DNA from: SIG578 sp964508295
GTDB lineage: Bacteria > Bacillota > Clostridia > Oscillospirales > Ruminococcaceae
Reading direction: 5' to 3'
Length of the DNA: 20,942 bases
Assembly (NCBI GenBank): GCA_964508295.1
Contig: CAZDSQ010000033.1
Location: forward strand, 1 to 20,942
Shown here one piece after another: positions 1-6,791 of this stretch (within the stretch, counting starts at the first letter, position 1; every line of letters starts with the position of its first letter). The position numbers and the translations under genes were made by a program. Below the pieces are notes generated by a model, which saw nothing but the letters and a program-made list of their open reading frames with translations, made no database searches and was not told the DNA's origin.

Positions 1-16
1 CGCCGCGAGGGCGCTC

Positions 17-38
17 CCTTTCTTTCGTCAAAGAAAGG
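17..38. repeat. Inverted repeat, 9-bp stem
   Basis: The arms at 17-25 (CCTTTCTTT) and 30-38 (AAAGAAAGG) are perfect complements around a 4-nt loop. It lies 17 nt before a second hairpin. No T-tract follows, so it is not an obvious intrinsic terminator. It may be one half of a dispersed intergenic repeat, which is an inference. Confidence 0.6.
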
Positions 39-55
39 AAGCAAAGAAGACTTAA

Positions 56-79
56 GAGGGGGAGGTCATCCTCCCCCTC
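56..79. repeat. Inverted repeat, 10-bp GC-rich stem
   Basis: The arms at 56-65 (GAGGGGGAGG) and 70-79 (CCTCCCCCTC) are perfectly complementary around a TCAT loop. Both strands lack a following T-run, so an intrinsic-terminator call is weak. The stem would be very stable in RNA or single-stranded DNA. Confidence 0.65.
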
Positions 80-241
80 ACTCGTTGGAAACTACGGTTT
101 ATCGTAATTGCGTTTCACTAGCAAGTTTTATTTAAGTTTGTTTATAGGTTTATATTTACTCTGTTAGATACAAAGTAATTATGCGAAACGAGCGTGTTAA
201 AACAATTAAGTCTGTTTCGACGAGTTCACCCCTACACACGA

Positions 242-260
242 CAAGGGGCTTCGCCCCTTG
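242..260. repeat. Inverted repeat with TTC loop, 8-bp stem
   Basis: The arms CAAGGGGC (242-249) and GCCCCTTG (253-260) enclose a TTC loop. On the + strand it is followed by a C-rich stretch rather than T residues. Short hairpins of the form AGGGGC-TTC-GCCCCT recur in intergenic DNA of gut Clostridia as far as I recall, so a dispersed repeat is the likeliest reading. I cannot test copy number here. Confidence 0.6.
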
Positions 261-275
261 ACCCCCACATACAGT

Positions 276-297
276 CAAAAAACTTGTTCGTTTTTTG
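276..297. repeat. A/T-rich inverted repeat ahead of spoIVA
   Basis: CAAAAAAC (276-283) and GTTTTTTG (290-297) form an 8-bp stem around a TTGTTC loop. The T-run lies inside the 3' arm, so it could be a weak terminator for an upstream + strand gene. A similar hairpin sits at 5139-5158. Confidence 0.45.
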
Positions 298-359
298 GAA
301 TAAAAGAGCGTTTGTCCTCATAAGCATATACAAACGAATGTGTGGACGGAGGAAAAACA

Positions 360-1838
360 ATGACAAACAGCAGTATATATCAGGATATAGCCACCCGCAC
401 GGGAGGCGACATTTACATAGGCGTGGTCGGCCCTGTCAGAACGGGCAAGTCGACCTTGATAAAGCGGTTTATGGAAACCTTGGTCGTTCCCAACATAGAG
501 AGCAAATTTTCGCGTGAGCGGGCAACAGACGAGCTTCCGCAGGCATCGGCGGGGCGCACCATAATGACGACCGAGCCCAAATTTATTCCCGAGGACGCTG
601 TCAAGATAACCCTTGACAACTCGGCGCAGCTTAACGTGCGAATGATCGACTGCGTTGGCTACATTGTTCCCAGCGCCCTCGGCTACATAGAAGACGAACA
701 GCCGAGAATGGTTATGACACCTTGGTTTGACAGCGCCGTTCCCTTTAACATGGCGGCAGAAATAGGAACTCAAAAGGTTATCCGCGAGCATTCAACAATA
801 GGCCTTGTTGTTACAACAGACGGCTCCATCTCCGAAATTCCCCGCGAGGAATATGCTGAGGTTGAAGCGCGGGTTATCGGCGAGCTTAAAGAAATAAACA
901 AGCCGTTCGTTGTGCTCCTTAATAGCGCTCACCCCGCCAATGCAGAAACCTTACGTCTTGCAGAACAGCTCACAGAGAAATACGGCGTTTCGGTTATCCC
1001 CATTAGTTGCAACGAAATTTCTGAGGAGGACATAAAGAACATCCTTTCGCAGATCTTATCAGAGTTTCCTGTTCAGGAGATTAGCCTGCAGATGCCGCTG
1101 TGGATAAACACCCTGCCCGTAGGTCACCCCATCAAAAAGGCTGTTTTTGAAAAAATACGCGAGGCGGCCGACAACATCGAAAAAATCTCTGACATTGACG
1201 GCGCCATCCCCGCCCTTTCCGACTGTGAATACATAAACCGCGCCTACATTTCTTCTATCGACTTAGGAAGCGGAAGTGCAGTTGTTTCTGCCGAGGTTTG
1301 CCCCGAGCTGTTCTTTAAGATTTTAGGCGAGATTTCGGGGCTTGAAATTTCTGACGAGGGCGAACTTTTAGAGCAGATAATCTCGCTCTCGAAAATCAAG
1401 CGGGAATACGACAAGATAAAGCCTGCTCTTGACGAGGTCAACGCAACCGGCTACGGAATCGTTATGCCGCAGATCGACGAACTTACCCTCGCCGAGCCCG
1501 AGATAGTGCGGCAGGGCGGAAAATACGGCGTGCGCCTTTCGGCATCTGCTCCCTCTATCCACCTTATGCGAGCCGACATCAACGCCGAAGTTTCCCCCAT
1601 TGTCGGCAGCGAAAAGCAGTCCGAGGAGCTTGTTATGTACCTCTTAAAAGAGTTCGAGGAAAACCCCAAGGACATCTGGAAATCCAACATCTTTGGTAAA
1701 TCCCTACACGAGCTTATTAACGAGGGCCTGCACAACAAGCTTTACCGTATGCCCACCGATGCCCGAATGAAGCTACAGGAGACCATAGAGCGCATTATAA
1801 ACGAGGGTTGCGGCGGACTTATCTGCATTATCCTTTAA
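360..1838 (+). CDS. spoIVA: Stage IV sporulation protein A (SpoIVA), spore-coat morphogenetic ATPase
   Basis: The product polymerises, driven by ATP hydrolysis, on the mother-cell face of the forespore membrane, where it makes the basement layer of the spore coat and is needed for cortex formation. The 492-residue length equals that of Bacillus subtilis SpoIVA. Residues 24-31 (GPVRTGKS) are the Walker A loop of its TRAFAC-type ATPase domain, RMIDCVGY at 93-100 carries the Walker B aspartate, and the glycine-rich end GGLICIIL matches the family's C-terminus. I chose ATG 360, not the in-frame GTG at 342, because GGAGG at 348-352 lies 7 nt upstream of 360 and because it gives the family length. 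In Bacillus the gene is transcribed by sigma-E; no clear sigma-E promoter is seen here. It is convergent with the TRAP permease gene and shares its terminator. Confidence 0.97.
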   Translation: MTNSSIYQDIATRTGGDIYIGVVGPVRTGKSTLIKRFMETLVVPNIESKFSRERATDELPQASAGRTIMTTEPKFIPEDAVKITLDNSAQLNVRMIDCVGYIVPSALGYIEDEQPRMVMTPWFDSAVPFNMAAEIGTQKVIREHSTIGLVVTTDGSISEIPREEYAEVEARVIGELKEINKPFVVLLNSAHPANAETLRLAEQLTEKYGVSVIPISCNEISEEDIKNILSQILSEFPVQEISLQMPLWINTLPVGHPIKKAVFEKIREAADNIEKISDIDGAIPALSDCEYINRAYISSIDLGSGSAVVSAEVCPELFFKILGEISGLEISDEGELLEQIISLSKIKREYDKIKPALDEVNATGYGIVMPQIDELTLAEPEIVRQGGKYGVRLSASAPSIHLMRADINAEVSPIVGSEKQSEELVMYLLKEFEENPKDIWKSNIFGKSLHELINEGLHNKLYRMPTDARMKLQETIERIINEGCGGLICIIL

Positions 1839-1843
1839 AAGAA

Positions 1844-1874
1844 AAAAGCTTTCTGCATTAAGCAGAAAGCTTTT
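1844..1874. terminator. Bidirectional intrinsic terminator, spoIVA / TRAP permease
   Basis: A perfect 13-bp stem, AAAAGCTTTCTGC (1844-1856) and GCAGAAAGCTTTT (1862-1874), encloses a 5-nt loop. T-rich sequence follows on the + strand (1871-1880), and the A-rich left flank gives a U-tract on the minus strand. It can therefore stop both spoIVA and the convergent permease gene. The permease stop codon (1858-1860) lies in the loop, so the right arm is coding. Confidence 0.9.
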
Positions 1875-3978
1875 CCTTTTTATCCTTTGTAAAAACGTAC
1901 TGGACCAAAACCATAAGAATAACAAGCGCGATACCTACAATATCGGTAACAAGCTCGGGGATTACAAGCATCAGTCCTGCGCCGACAAGTAGAATTCTTT
2001 GCCAGATAGGCGTTTTGTGATGCATATAGCCGACCATACCTGCCGAGATACTGTAAATACCTATAAGCGAGGTTGTGACAATTCTGATAACATCGATAAC
2101 CGAGGGATTGCCGATTACAAGGAGCATTTCGGGGCTATAAGCAAATATATAAGGCACAATAAACGCGGTTATGGCGAGCTTAGTTGCCGTTATTCCCGTC
2201 TTAAGCGGGTTTGACTTGGCGATAGCCGAGCCTGCATAAGCTGCAAGGGCAACAGGCGGGGTTATATCGGCAACGATACCGAAATAGAAAACGAACATAT
2301 GAGCCGCCAAAACGGGTATGCCCATTTTTACGAGAATAGGAGCGGTGATGGTTGCCATTATAACATAGTTCGCAGTTGTGGGGACGCCCATTCCGAGAAC
2401 TATGCAGCAAAGCATAGTGAGGAAGAGCGCAATAAAGGTTCCTTTTTCAGCAAGAGGAACTATAGTCGCAATAAGGGTTGAGCCGAGGGCGGTCATAGAA
2501 ACAACACCCGAAATAATTCCCGCAACACCGCAGGCGGCGGCAACGCCTACTGAGCCGTGAGTTCCGCCCTTAAAGCCTTCTACAACAAGGTCAGGCTTTA
2601 AGATCGCATCCTTTGTAAAGAAGCTGCAGCCGACGGCGGCAAGCATTGCACAGAATATCGAAAGACCCATATCAAGTTCTATAACCTGCCACATAACAAG
2701 CAGTACCGCTAATGGAGCAAGAGGAGCAAGCAGCCTTAAAACATTTGCAAAACTGCCGATTTTACCCTTGAAAAGTGCCTTGATAAGCGGCTTATCAATA
2801 AGGCTTACGATAAGTGCAAACAAAATCGCAAAACAGGCACTCATTCCCGCGGTAAAGTGATTCATACATACAACCAACACAACAACGGGGAGCAGCAGGT
2901 AGCCGTTTTTAAGAATGAGCTTAAAGAAATTGGGGATTGCTTCCTTGGGAAGTCCCTTAAGCCCAAGCTTTTTGCCCTCAAAGTGTACCATCATAAAGAT
3001 GCCTGTAAAATATAGGACGGCGGGCAGAATCGCGGCAATTACTATTGTGAAATAGGAGTAGCCTGTAATCTCAGCCATAAGGAATGCGGCGGCTCCCATA
3101 ATAGGCGGCATTATCTGACCGCCGGTTGAGGCGGCGGCTTCAACCGCAGCAGCAAACTCGGGCTTATATCCCGTTTTCTTCATTGTGGGGATAGTGACGG
3201 CGCCGCTGCCGACTGTGTTAGCAACCGACGAGCCCGAATACATTCCCTCAAGTGCGCTGGAGATAACGGCAACCTTTGCAGGTCCGCCGACTCTTGCGCC
3301 TGCAATAGAGTTTGCAAGGTCGATAAAGAATTTGCCTATTCCTGTTTTTTCAAGGAACGAGCCTAAGATTATAAACAAAACTATAAATGAAGCACAAACC
3401 GTTACGGGAGTTGAAAAAATTCCGCTCTTTAAATCGTAAAACAGACCATAAACAAGATTGCGAATTGCTGTTCTCGGATTGTTCTGGAAGAGCCAGACAA
3501 GCGCATATACCACAAAAGCGCCCGCGACGCAGATAATGGGCCAGCCCATCGCTCTACGGCAAAGCTCAACAAGAAGCAGAATTCCAATGATACCAACAAT
3601 GATCTCAAAGGTTCCAATGCGGTTTGCCATCATTATGATGTTCTGCTGATTTATCACATAGTATCCATACACCGCGAGGGATAAAAAGGCAAGCACTATG
3701 TCATAAAAAGGCAGATGATTTTCTTTTCGTTCGAGTTTTTTGGATATAGGGTATTTAAGGTAGCCCACAAAAAGAACAAGACCCAAGAAAAGCGGCAGAC
3801 GGGTGTACTGTGTTGCGCCCGACACAACCAGCGTCATAACCATCCAGATTGCCGCAAAGGCAAAAAAGACGATCTCAACAATATGCTTTCTCCAGCCTGT
3901 TAAATTTCTGCTGGCATTGTCCCTATCAAGCTCGCGAAGAAGCTCCTCTGAGCTTACTTCGGTTTTAACATTAGCCAA
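1858..3978 (-). CDS. TRAP transporter fused permease (4TM/12TM, DctQ-DctM fusion)
   Basis: This is the membrane component of a TAXI-type TRAP transporter, which imports organic anions using an ion gradient. At 706 aa it combines a DctQ-like four-helix part (roughly residues 30-180) with a twelve-helix DctM-like part. The DctM region includes a conserved stretch around SGSSVANTVGSGAVTIPTMK and, further on, GGQIMPPIMGAAAF, typical of fused permeases. It starts at TTG (3976-3978), supported by AGGAGG about 8 nt upstream. The binding-protein gene lies upstream, separated by 104 nt with a stem-loop. The last codons, for EKLSA and stop, form one arm of the shared terminator. The substrate cannot be read from the sequence. 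Characterised TAXI systems are few; glutamate/glutamine and 2-oxoglutarate have been proposed for some. Confidence 0.93.
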   Translation of the reverse strand: MANVKTEVSSEELLRELDRDNASRNLTGWRKHIVEIVFFAFAAIWMVMTLVVSGATQYTRLPLFLGLVLFVGYLKYPISKKLERKENHLPFYDIVLAFLSLAVYGYYVINQQNIIMMANRIGTFEIIVGIIGILLLVELCRRAMGWPIICVAGAFVVYALVWLFQNNPRTAIRNLVYGLFYDLKSGIFSTPVTVCASFIVLFIILGSFLEKTGIGKFFIDLANSIAGARVGGPAKVAVISSALEGMYSGSSVANTVGSGAVTIPTMKKTGYKPEFAAAVEAAASTGGQIMPPIMGAAAFLMAEITGYSYFTIVIAAILPAVLYFTGIFMMVHFEGKKLGLKGLPKEAIPNFFKLILKNGYLLLPVVVLVVCMNHFTAGMSACFAILFALIVSLIDKPLIKALFKGKIGSFANVLRLLAPLAPLAVLLVMWQVIELDMGLSIFCAMLAAVGCSFFTKDAILKPDLVVEGFKGGTHGSVGVAAACGVAGIISGVVSMTALGSTLIATIVPLAEKGTFIALFLTMLCCIVLGMGVPTTANYVIMATITAPILVKMGIPVLAAHMFVFYFGIVADITPPVALAAYAGSAIAKSNPLKTGITATKLAITAFIVPYIFAYSPEMLLVIGNPSVIDVIRIVTTSLIGIYSISAGMVGYMHHKTPIWQRILLVGAGLMLVIPELVTDIVGIALVILMVLVQYVFTKDKKEKLSA

Positions 3979-4006
3979 AATTTTTTCCTCCTGTTTTTAA
4001 TTAAAT

Positions 4007-4041
4007 CTGCCCGACAGCCTTTATAAGCGGCCGTCGGGCAG
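4007..4041 (-). promoter_or_regulatory. Intercistronic stem-loop between TAXI gene and TRAP permease gene
   Basis: CTGCCCGACAGCC (4007-4019) and GGCCGTCGGGCAG (4029-4041) pair over 13 positions with one A·C mismatch around a 9-nt loop. In the minus-strand transcript it falls after the binding-protein stop codon and before the permease ribosome site. No T-run follows, so it more likely protects the upstream message or partly attenuates than fully terminates. That reading is an inference from similar stems in binding-protein operons. Confidence 0.6.
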
Positions 4042-4082
4042 AAGCAGCATCACAGGCGATGTTGCCTTTTTTAAGTCTAAGC

Positions 4083-5078
4083 TTATTTAATCAGACCGAC
4101 TTCCTTATAATACTTCTCTGCGCCGGGGTGAACGGGAACGTTACCGATCGTTACGATAGCGTTATCAATGTTCATTGCCTTGCCGACAGCGTGTGCGGCG
4201 GCAATATCATCGGTGTTTTCCCAGAGAGCCTTGGTCATGCTGTAAACGGTGTCTTCATCAAGGTCATTGGAAACGATGTATGTGGCGGTAACGCCGATGG
4301 TGTAAGCGGGCTCATCCTCGGAGATAAAGCCATACTGGTCATGAGTGATAGGCATTTTTGCATAGACCTCATATTTACCGTCGATCTTGTGATCAGCGAT
4401 GAACTTATCCATAACGCTGTCCTCAAGAGAAAGGATAAAGATATCCATCGAGGTTGCAAGCTCGGTGATAGCGGTTGTGGGAGCGCCTGCGGTGAAGAAG
4501 AAGGCATCAAGCTTTCCGTCCTTCATTGTGTCAGCAGAGTCGCCAACCGAGAGATTGCTCTGAACGATGTCTTTATCAATGTCAAGGTCATAAGCGGCAA
4601 GAAGATCCTTGGCGTTGAGATAAACGCCCGAGCCAGCATCGCCTACAGAAACTCTGAGACCCTCAAGGTCAGCAAGAGTCTTAACGCTATCCTTAAGGTC
4701 CCCGCGAACAACGATCTGAACGACCTCGGAATAAACCTCGCCGAGAACCGAGAAAGAGGTTACAGCACCGTTTTTGAAGTTGACTTTATCAAGATCATTG
4801 TAAGCATTGATCATGGTATCGTTCTGAACGATTGCCATATTGTAGTCGCCATCGTCAATTCCGTTAATGTTAGCAACAGAACCACCGGTCGAAACAACGT
4901 TAAAGGCAAGACCTGTTTCAGCCTGAAGAATTGTTCCTACAGCGTTGGTGTAAGCGTAATATGTACCGGTGTTTCCGCCTGTACCAACATTGATGTTCTT
5001 GTTTCCTGTTGCACAGCCGCTGAGCAGAAGAGCAAGGCTCAGTGCGAGCGCAGAAATAAGAGTTGCTATCTTTTTCAT
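4083..5078 (-). CDS. TAXI-family TRAP transporter solute-binding lipoprotein
   Basis: This is the extracytoplasmic receptor that hands substrate to the fused TRAP permease encoded next. It has 331 residues from ATG 5078, preceded by GGAGG at 9 nt spacing. A longer open frame upstream (to 5114) would add 12 residues ahead of the signal peptide and lacks a ribosome site. Residues 1-22 form a lipoprotein signal: Lys-Lys, a hydrophobic core, then the lipobox LSGC with Cys22, so the mature protein should be lipid-anchored. The start of the mature domain, NVGTGGNTGTYYAYTNAVG, is the TAXI family signature, and the length is usual for the family. The gene has its own promoter at 5120-5148. A nearly full-length antisense frame is a shadow. 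Confidence 0.94.
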   Translation of the reverse strand: MKKIATLISALALSLALLLSGCATGNKNINVGTGGNTGTYYAYTNAVGTILQAETGLAFNVVSTGGSVANINGIDDGDYNMAIVQNDTMINAYNDLDKVNFKNGAVTSFSVLGEVYSEVVQIVVRGDLKDSVKTLADLEGLRVSVGDAGSGVYLNAKDLLAAYDLDIDKDIVQSNLSVGDSADTMKDGKLDAFFFTAGAPTTAITELATSMDIFILSLEDSVMDKFIADHKIDGKYEVYAKMPITHDQYGFISEDEPAYTIGVTATYIVSNDLDEDTVYSMTKALWENTDDIAAAHAVGKAMNIDNAIVTIGNVPVHPGAEKYYKEVGLIK

Positions 5079-5119
5079 AAATTTTGTCCTCCGTTTTGTT
5101 AAAATAATATACAAAAAAT

Positions 5120-5148
5120 ATTATATATTAAATTGAGCCAAAAAACAA
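5120..5148 (-). promoter_or_regulatory. Sigma-A type promoter for the TRAP operon
   Basis: On the minus strand the -35 is TTGTTT (5143-5148), the spacer is exactly 17 nt, and the -10 is a consensus TATAAT (5120-5125). The predicted start, near 5113, leaves a leader of about 35 nt before the binding-protein ATG. The -35 lies within an A/T hairpin (5139-5158). Confidence 0.7.
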
Positions 5149-5158
5149 GAGTTTTTTG
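5139..5158 (-). terminator. Possible weak terminator after the YolD-like gene
   Basis: CAAAAAAC (5139-5146) and GTTTTTTG (5151-5158) form an 8-bp stem with an AAGA loop (plus-strand sequence). It lies 44 nt past the YolD-like stop codon. The T-run is in the 3' arm in the minus-strand transcript, and a shorter stem (TGCTA/TAGCA, about 5168-5181) precedes it. With only two G·C pairs it may be leaky. Confidence 0.4.
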
Positions 5159-5201
5159 TTATTTATTGCTATTTTTAGCACGATTTTATAAATATTTTGC
5201 T

Positions 5202-5507
5202 CTACGCTTTTATATCATAAATATTATCGAACAATATTGTCCTCTTTGCGATGCTTAAGGTTTTGGCAAGATTATCTATGCCGCTGACAAGTCCCGTTAT
5301 TTTTTCATAAATTCCGTTATCGTAATAGACGACCGAAATTTCGCTACCGATATTTATTCTGTGCAGAATTTCATCAAGCTCGGCTATTCTCTCCTCAGCA
5401 AGCTCGGTTTTAGGGACTCTGACTATCTCCTTCTCCCGCAGAGCCTGAGAAAAGCTTTTTAGAGGGCTAAATGGGGCGAATATCTTTGCTCTTTCACTTG
5501 CTTTCAT
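5202..5507 (-). CDS. YolD-like protein, partner of the Y-family polymerase
   Basis: The 101-residue product matches the YolD-like family in length and in its C-terminal half: a beta-rich segment reading SEISVVYYDNGIYEKITGLV, then ID, then a final FDNIYDI. YolD proteins are small and of unsettled biochemical role, and their genes commonly sit beside UvrX-type Y-family polymerases (in Bacillus subtilis yolD-uvrX and yqjX-yqjW). That is the arrangement here: the ATG at 5507 follows the polymerase stop codon by 5 nt and uses a purine-rich site inside the end of the polymerase gene, so translation is probably coupled. The N-terminus (residues 1-40) is basic and looks helical. I call the family from pattern and context; no similarity search was possible. 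Confidence 0.8.
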   Translation of the reverse strand: MKASERAKIFAPFSPLKSFSQALREKEIVRVPKTELAEERIAELDEILHRINIGSEISVVYYDNGIYEKITGLVSGIDNLAKTLSIAKRTILFDNIYDIKA

Positions 5508-5512
5508 TTGTT

Positions 5513-6778
5513 TTACCCCTTTTCTCCGCTTTTGTGCCCGCCTATCTGGCGGTTGCGCTCCCTTGCGGTTGCGGCGCTTTTAAGGTCTGTTCCTCTCAAA
5601 ATGGCATTTTTGCCAAACCTCTTTTTAATTCCGATTACAGCCTGCATCTGCTTTTTCTCGCGCTTTAGTTTCTCATTGTCGGCAAAGAGGTTAAACTGCA
5701 GAGGCAGCTCCTCTACCACCTGATTTAAGGTAATATTTACCTTGCGGATATAGGCGTTCTTTGGCATAATGCGCTCGTAAACCGAAAGCGCCGAGCCTAT
5801 AATCTGCTCGGCAGACGAGGTCGGAGTCATAAGCTTTTCCGTTCCTCTTGCCATCGGTATTGTTTTATCTCCAAAGCTTAAGCAGAGTGTTACCGAATGG
5901 GAAACCAGCTCCATATCAAAAAGCTCAAGGCTTAGCTGCTCTGCCATTTCGCGAACTATAATGCTGCCCTCATCAAAGCTGTAATTGCGGGAAAGTACCT
6001 GACCGCTGCTGACCGAGTGGCTCTGGCACTTATACGCCTTTATATCGGCAATTGTGGTGGGCTCTCTGCCCCATGCGTGATCTATTAAGATTTCGGCATC
6101 GACGCCGAGAAGGTCATAAAGTATCTGCTCTCGGCAGTTTGCAATATCGCGCATACAGTAAAGGCCGCGGCTCTCAAGCCGCCCTGCAATTCCTCTGCCG
6201 ATGCGCCAGAAATCTGTTATCGGCTTGTGGTCCCAAAGGGTCTCACGGTATTTCTTCTCGTCAAGCTCGCCGAGGAAATTGGGGCTGTGCTTGGCGGTTA
6301 TGTCAAGGGCAATCTTGGCAAGATATAGGTTGGTGCCTATACCGCAGGCGGCGGGAATACCAACCGTTTCCAAAATATCCTGCCTTATCTTTTCGCCGAG
6401 CTCTCTTGCCGTCATTTTATAAAGCGGCAGGTACTCGGTTACGTCGAGAAAAGCCTCGTCAATTGAATAGACGTGAATATCGTCCTTGGAAACGTATTTA
6501 AGGTAGACGCCGTAGATCTCGGCCGAGTAGTTTATATAATACTGCATTCTCGGCTCGGCTTTTATATATTCGATATGCTTGGGGATTTCAAAAACTCTGC
6601 AGCGGTTTTTGACCCCCAGCCTTTTCATTGAGGGGGAGACCGCAAGGCAGATGGTGGTTTCGCACCGTTCGGGGTCGGCAACGACGAGGTTTGTCGTCAT
6701 TGGGTCAAGCCCACGCTCCACGCACTCAACAGAAGCAAAAAAGGACTTCAAGTCAATACACAAATACTGCCTTTCCAT
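5513..6778 (-). CDS. Y-family translesion DNA polymerase (UvrX/DinB-UmuC type)
   Basis: This is an error-prone polymerase that bypasses damaged template bases. It has 421 residues. The palm carries the metal-binding residues in CIDLKSFFASVE (Asp9) and YSIDEAFLD (Asp107, Glu108). The thumb region has the helix-hairpin-helix-like GIGTNLYLAKIALDITAK and WRIGRGIAGRLESRGL. QFNLF at 361-365 resembles a sliding-clamp binding motif, and a basic tail of about 55 residues follows it. It is closer to the UvrX/YqjW-type than to canonical DinB, judged mainly by the YolD-like gene directly downstream. The ATG at 6778 lies 13 nt after the GH13 stop codon with a purine-rich site (AGGGGTG) between. No promoter or LexA-type box (GAAC-N4-GTTC) is visible in that gap, so expression probably depends on read-through from the glycogen operon or an internal promoter I cannot see. 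Confidence 0.92.
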   Translation of the reverse strand: MERQYLCIDLKSFFASVECVERGLDPMTTNLVVADPERCETTICLAVSPSMKRLGVKNRCRVFEIPKHIEYIKAEPRMQYYINYSAEIYGVYLKYVSKDDIHVYSIDEAFLDVTEYLPLYKMTARELGEKIRQDILETVGIPAACGIGTNLYLAKIALDITAKHSPNFLGELDEKKYRETLWDHKPITDFWRIGRGIAGRLESRGLYCMRDIANCREQILYDLLGVDAEILIDHAWGREPTTIADIKAYKCQSHSVSSGQVLSRNYSFDEGSIIVREMAEQLSLELFDMELVSHSVTLCLSFGDKTIPMARGTEKLMTPTSSAEQIIGSALSVYERIMPKNAYIRKVNITLNQVVEELPLQFNLFADNEKLKREKKQMQAVIGIKKRFGKNAILRGTDLKSAATARERNRQIGGHKSGEKG

Positions 6779-6791
6779 CCTTTTTCACCCC

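Larger units (their letters stand above)
1..359. other. Non-coding, hairpin-rich region upstream of spoIVA
   Basis: I see no credible gene in these 359 bases. The longer open frames crossing it have no family features and overlap spoIVA out of frame or on the opposite strand. The region holds four inverted repeats, at 17-38, 56-79, 242-260 and 276-297, listed separately. Between them, at about 81-235, lies an AT-richer stretch in which I recognise no promoter, riboswitch or RNA gene. Any spoIVA promoter must lie here, but I cannot place it firmly. Confidence 0.6.

Noticed and set aside
323..335. Sigma-E -10-like sequence (CATATACAAA) upstream of spoIVA
   Set aside because: About six of eight positions match the sigma-E -10, and the gene is sigma-E controlled in Bacillus. 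However, no -35 match is found at 14-16 nt spacing, so I do not call the promoter.
194..517. A 107-codon + strand frame running into spoIVA
   Set aside because: It overlaps spoIVA out of frame, crosses two hairpins and has no ribosome site or family match.
318..791. A 157-codon minus-strand frame over the 5' part of spoIVA
   Set aside because: It is antisense to a strongly conserved gene and shows no family features.
4059..5102. A 347-codon open frame on the + strand, antisense to the TAXI lipoprotein gene
   Set aside because: It has no recognisable family feature or signal, and it mirrors a gene with a clear lipobox, ribosome site, promoter and family signature. Codon bias of the minus-strand gene explains the open antisense frame.
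6779..6791. LexA operator (GAAC-N4-GTTC) before the Y-family polymerase
   Set aside because: I looked for it in the gap and nearby sequence and did not find it.
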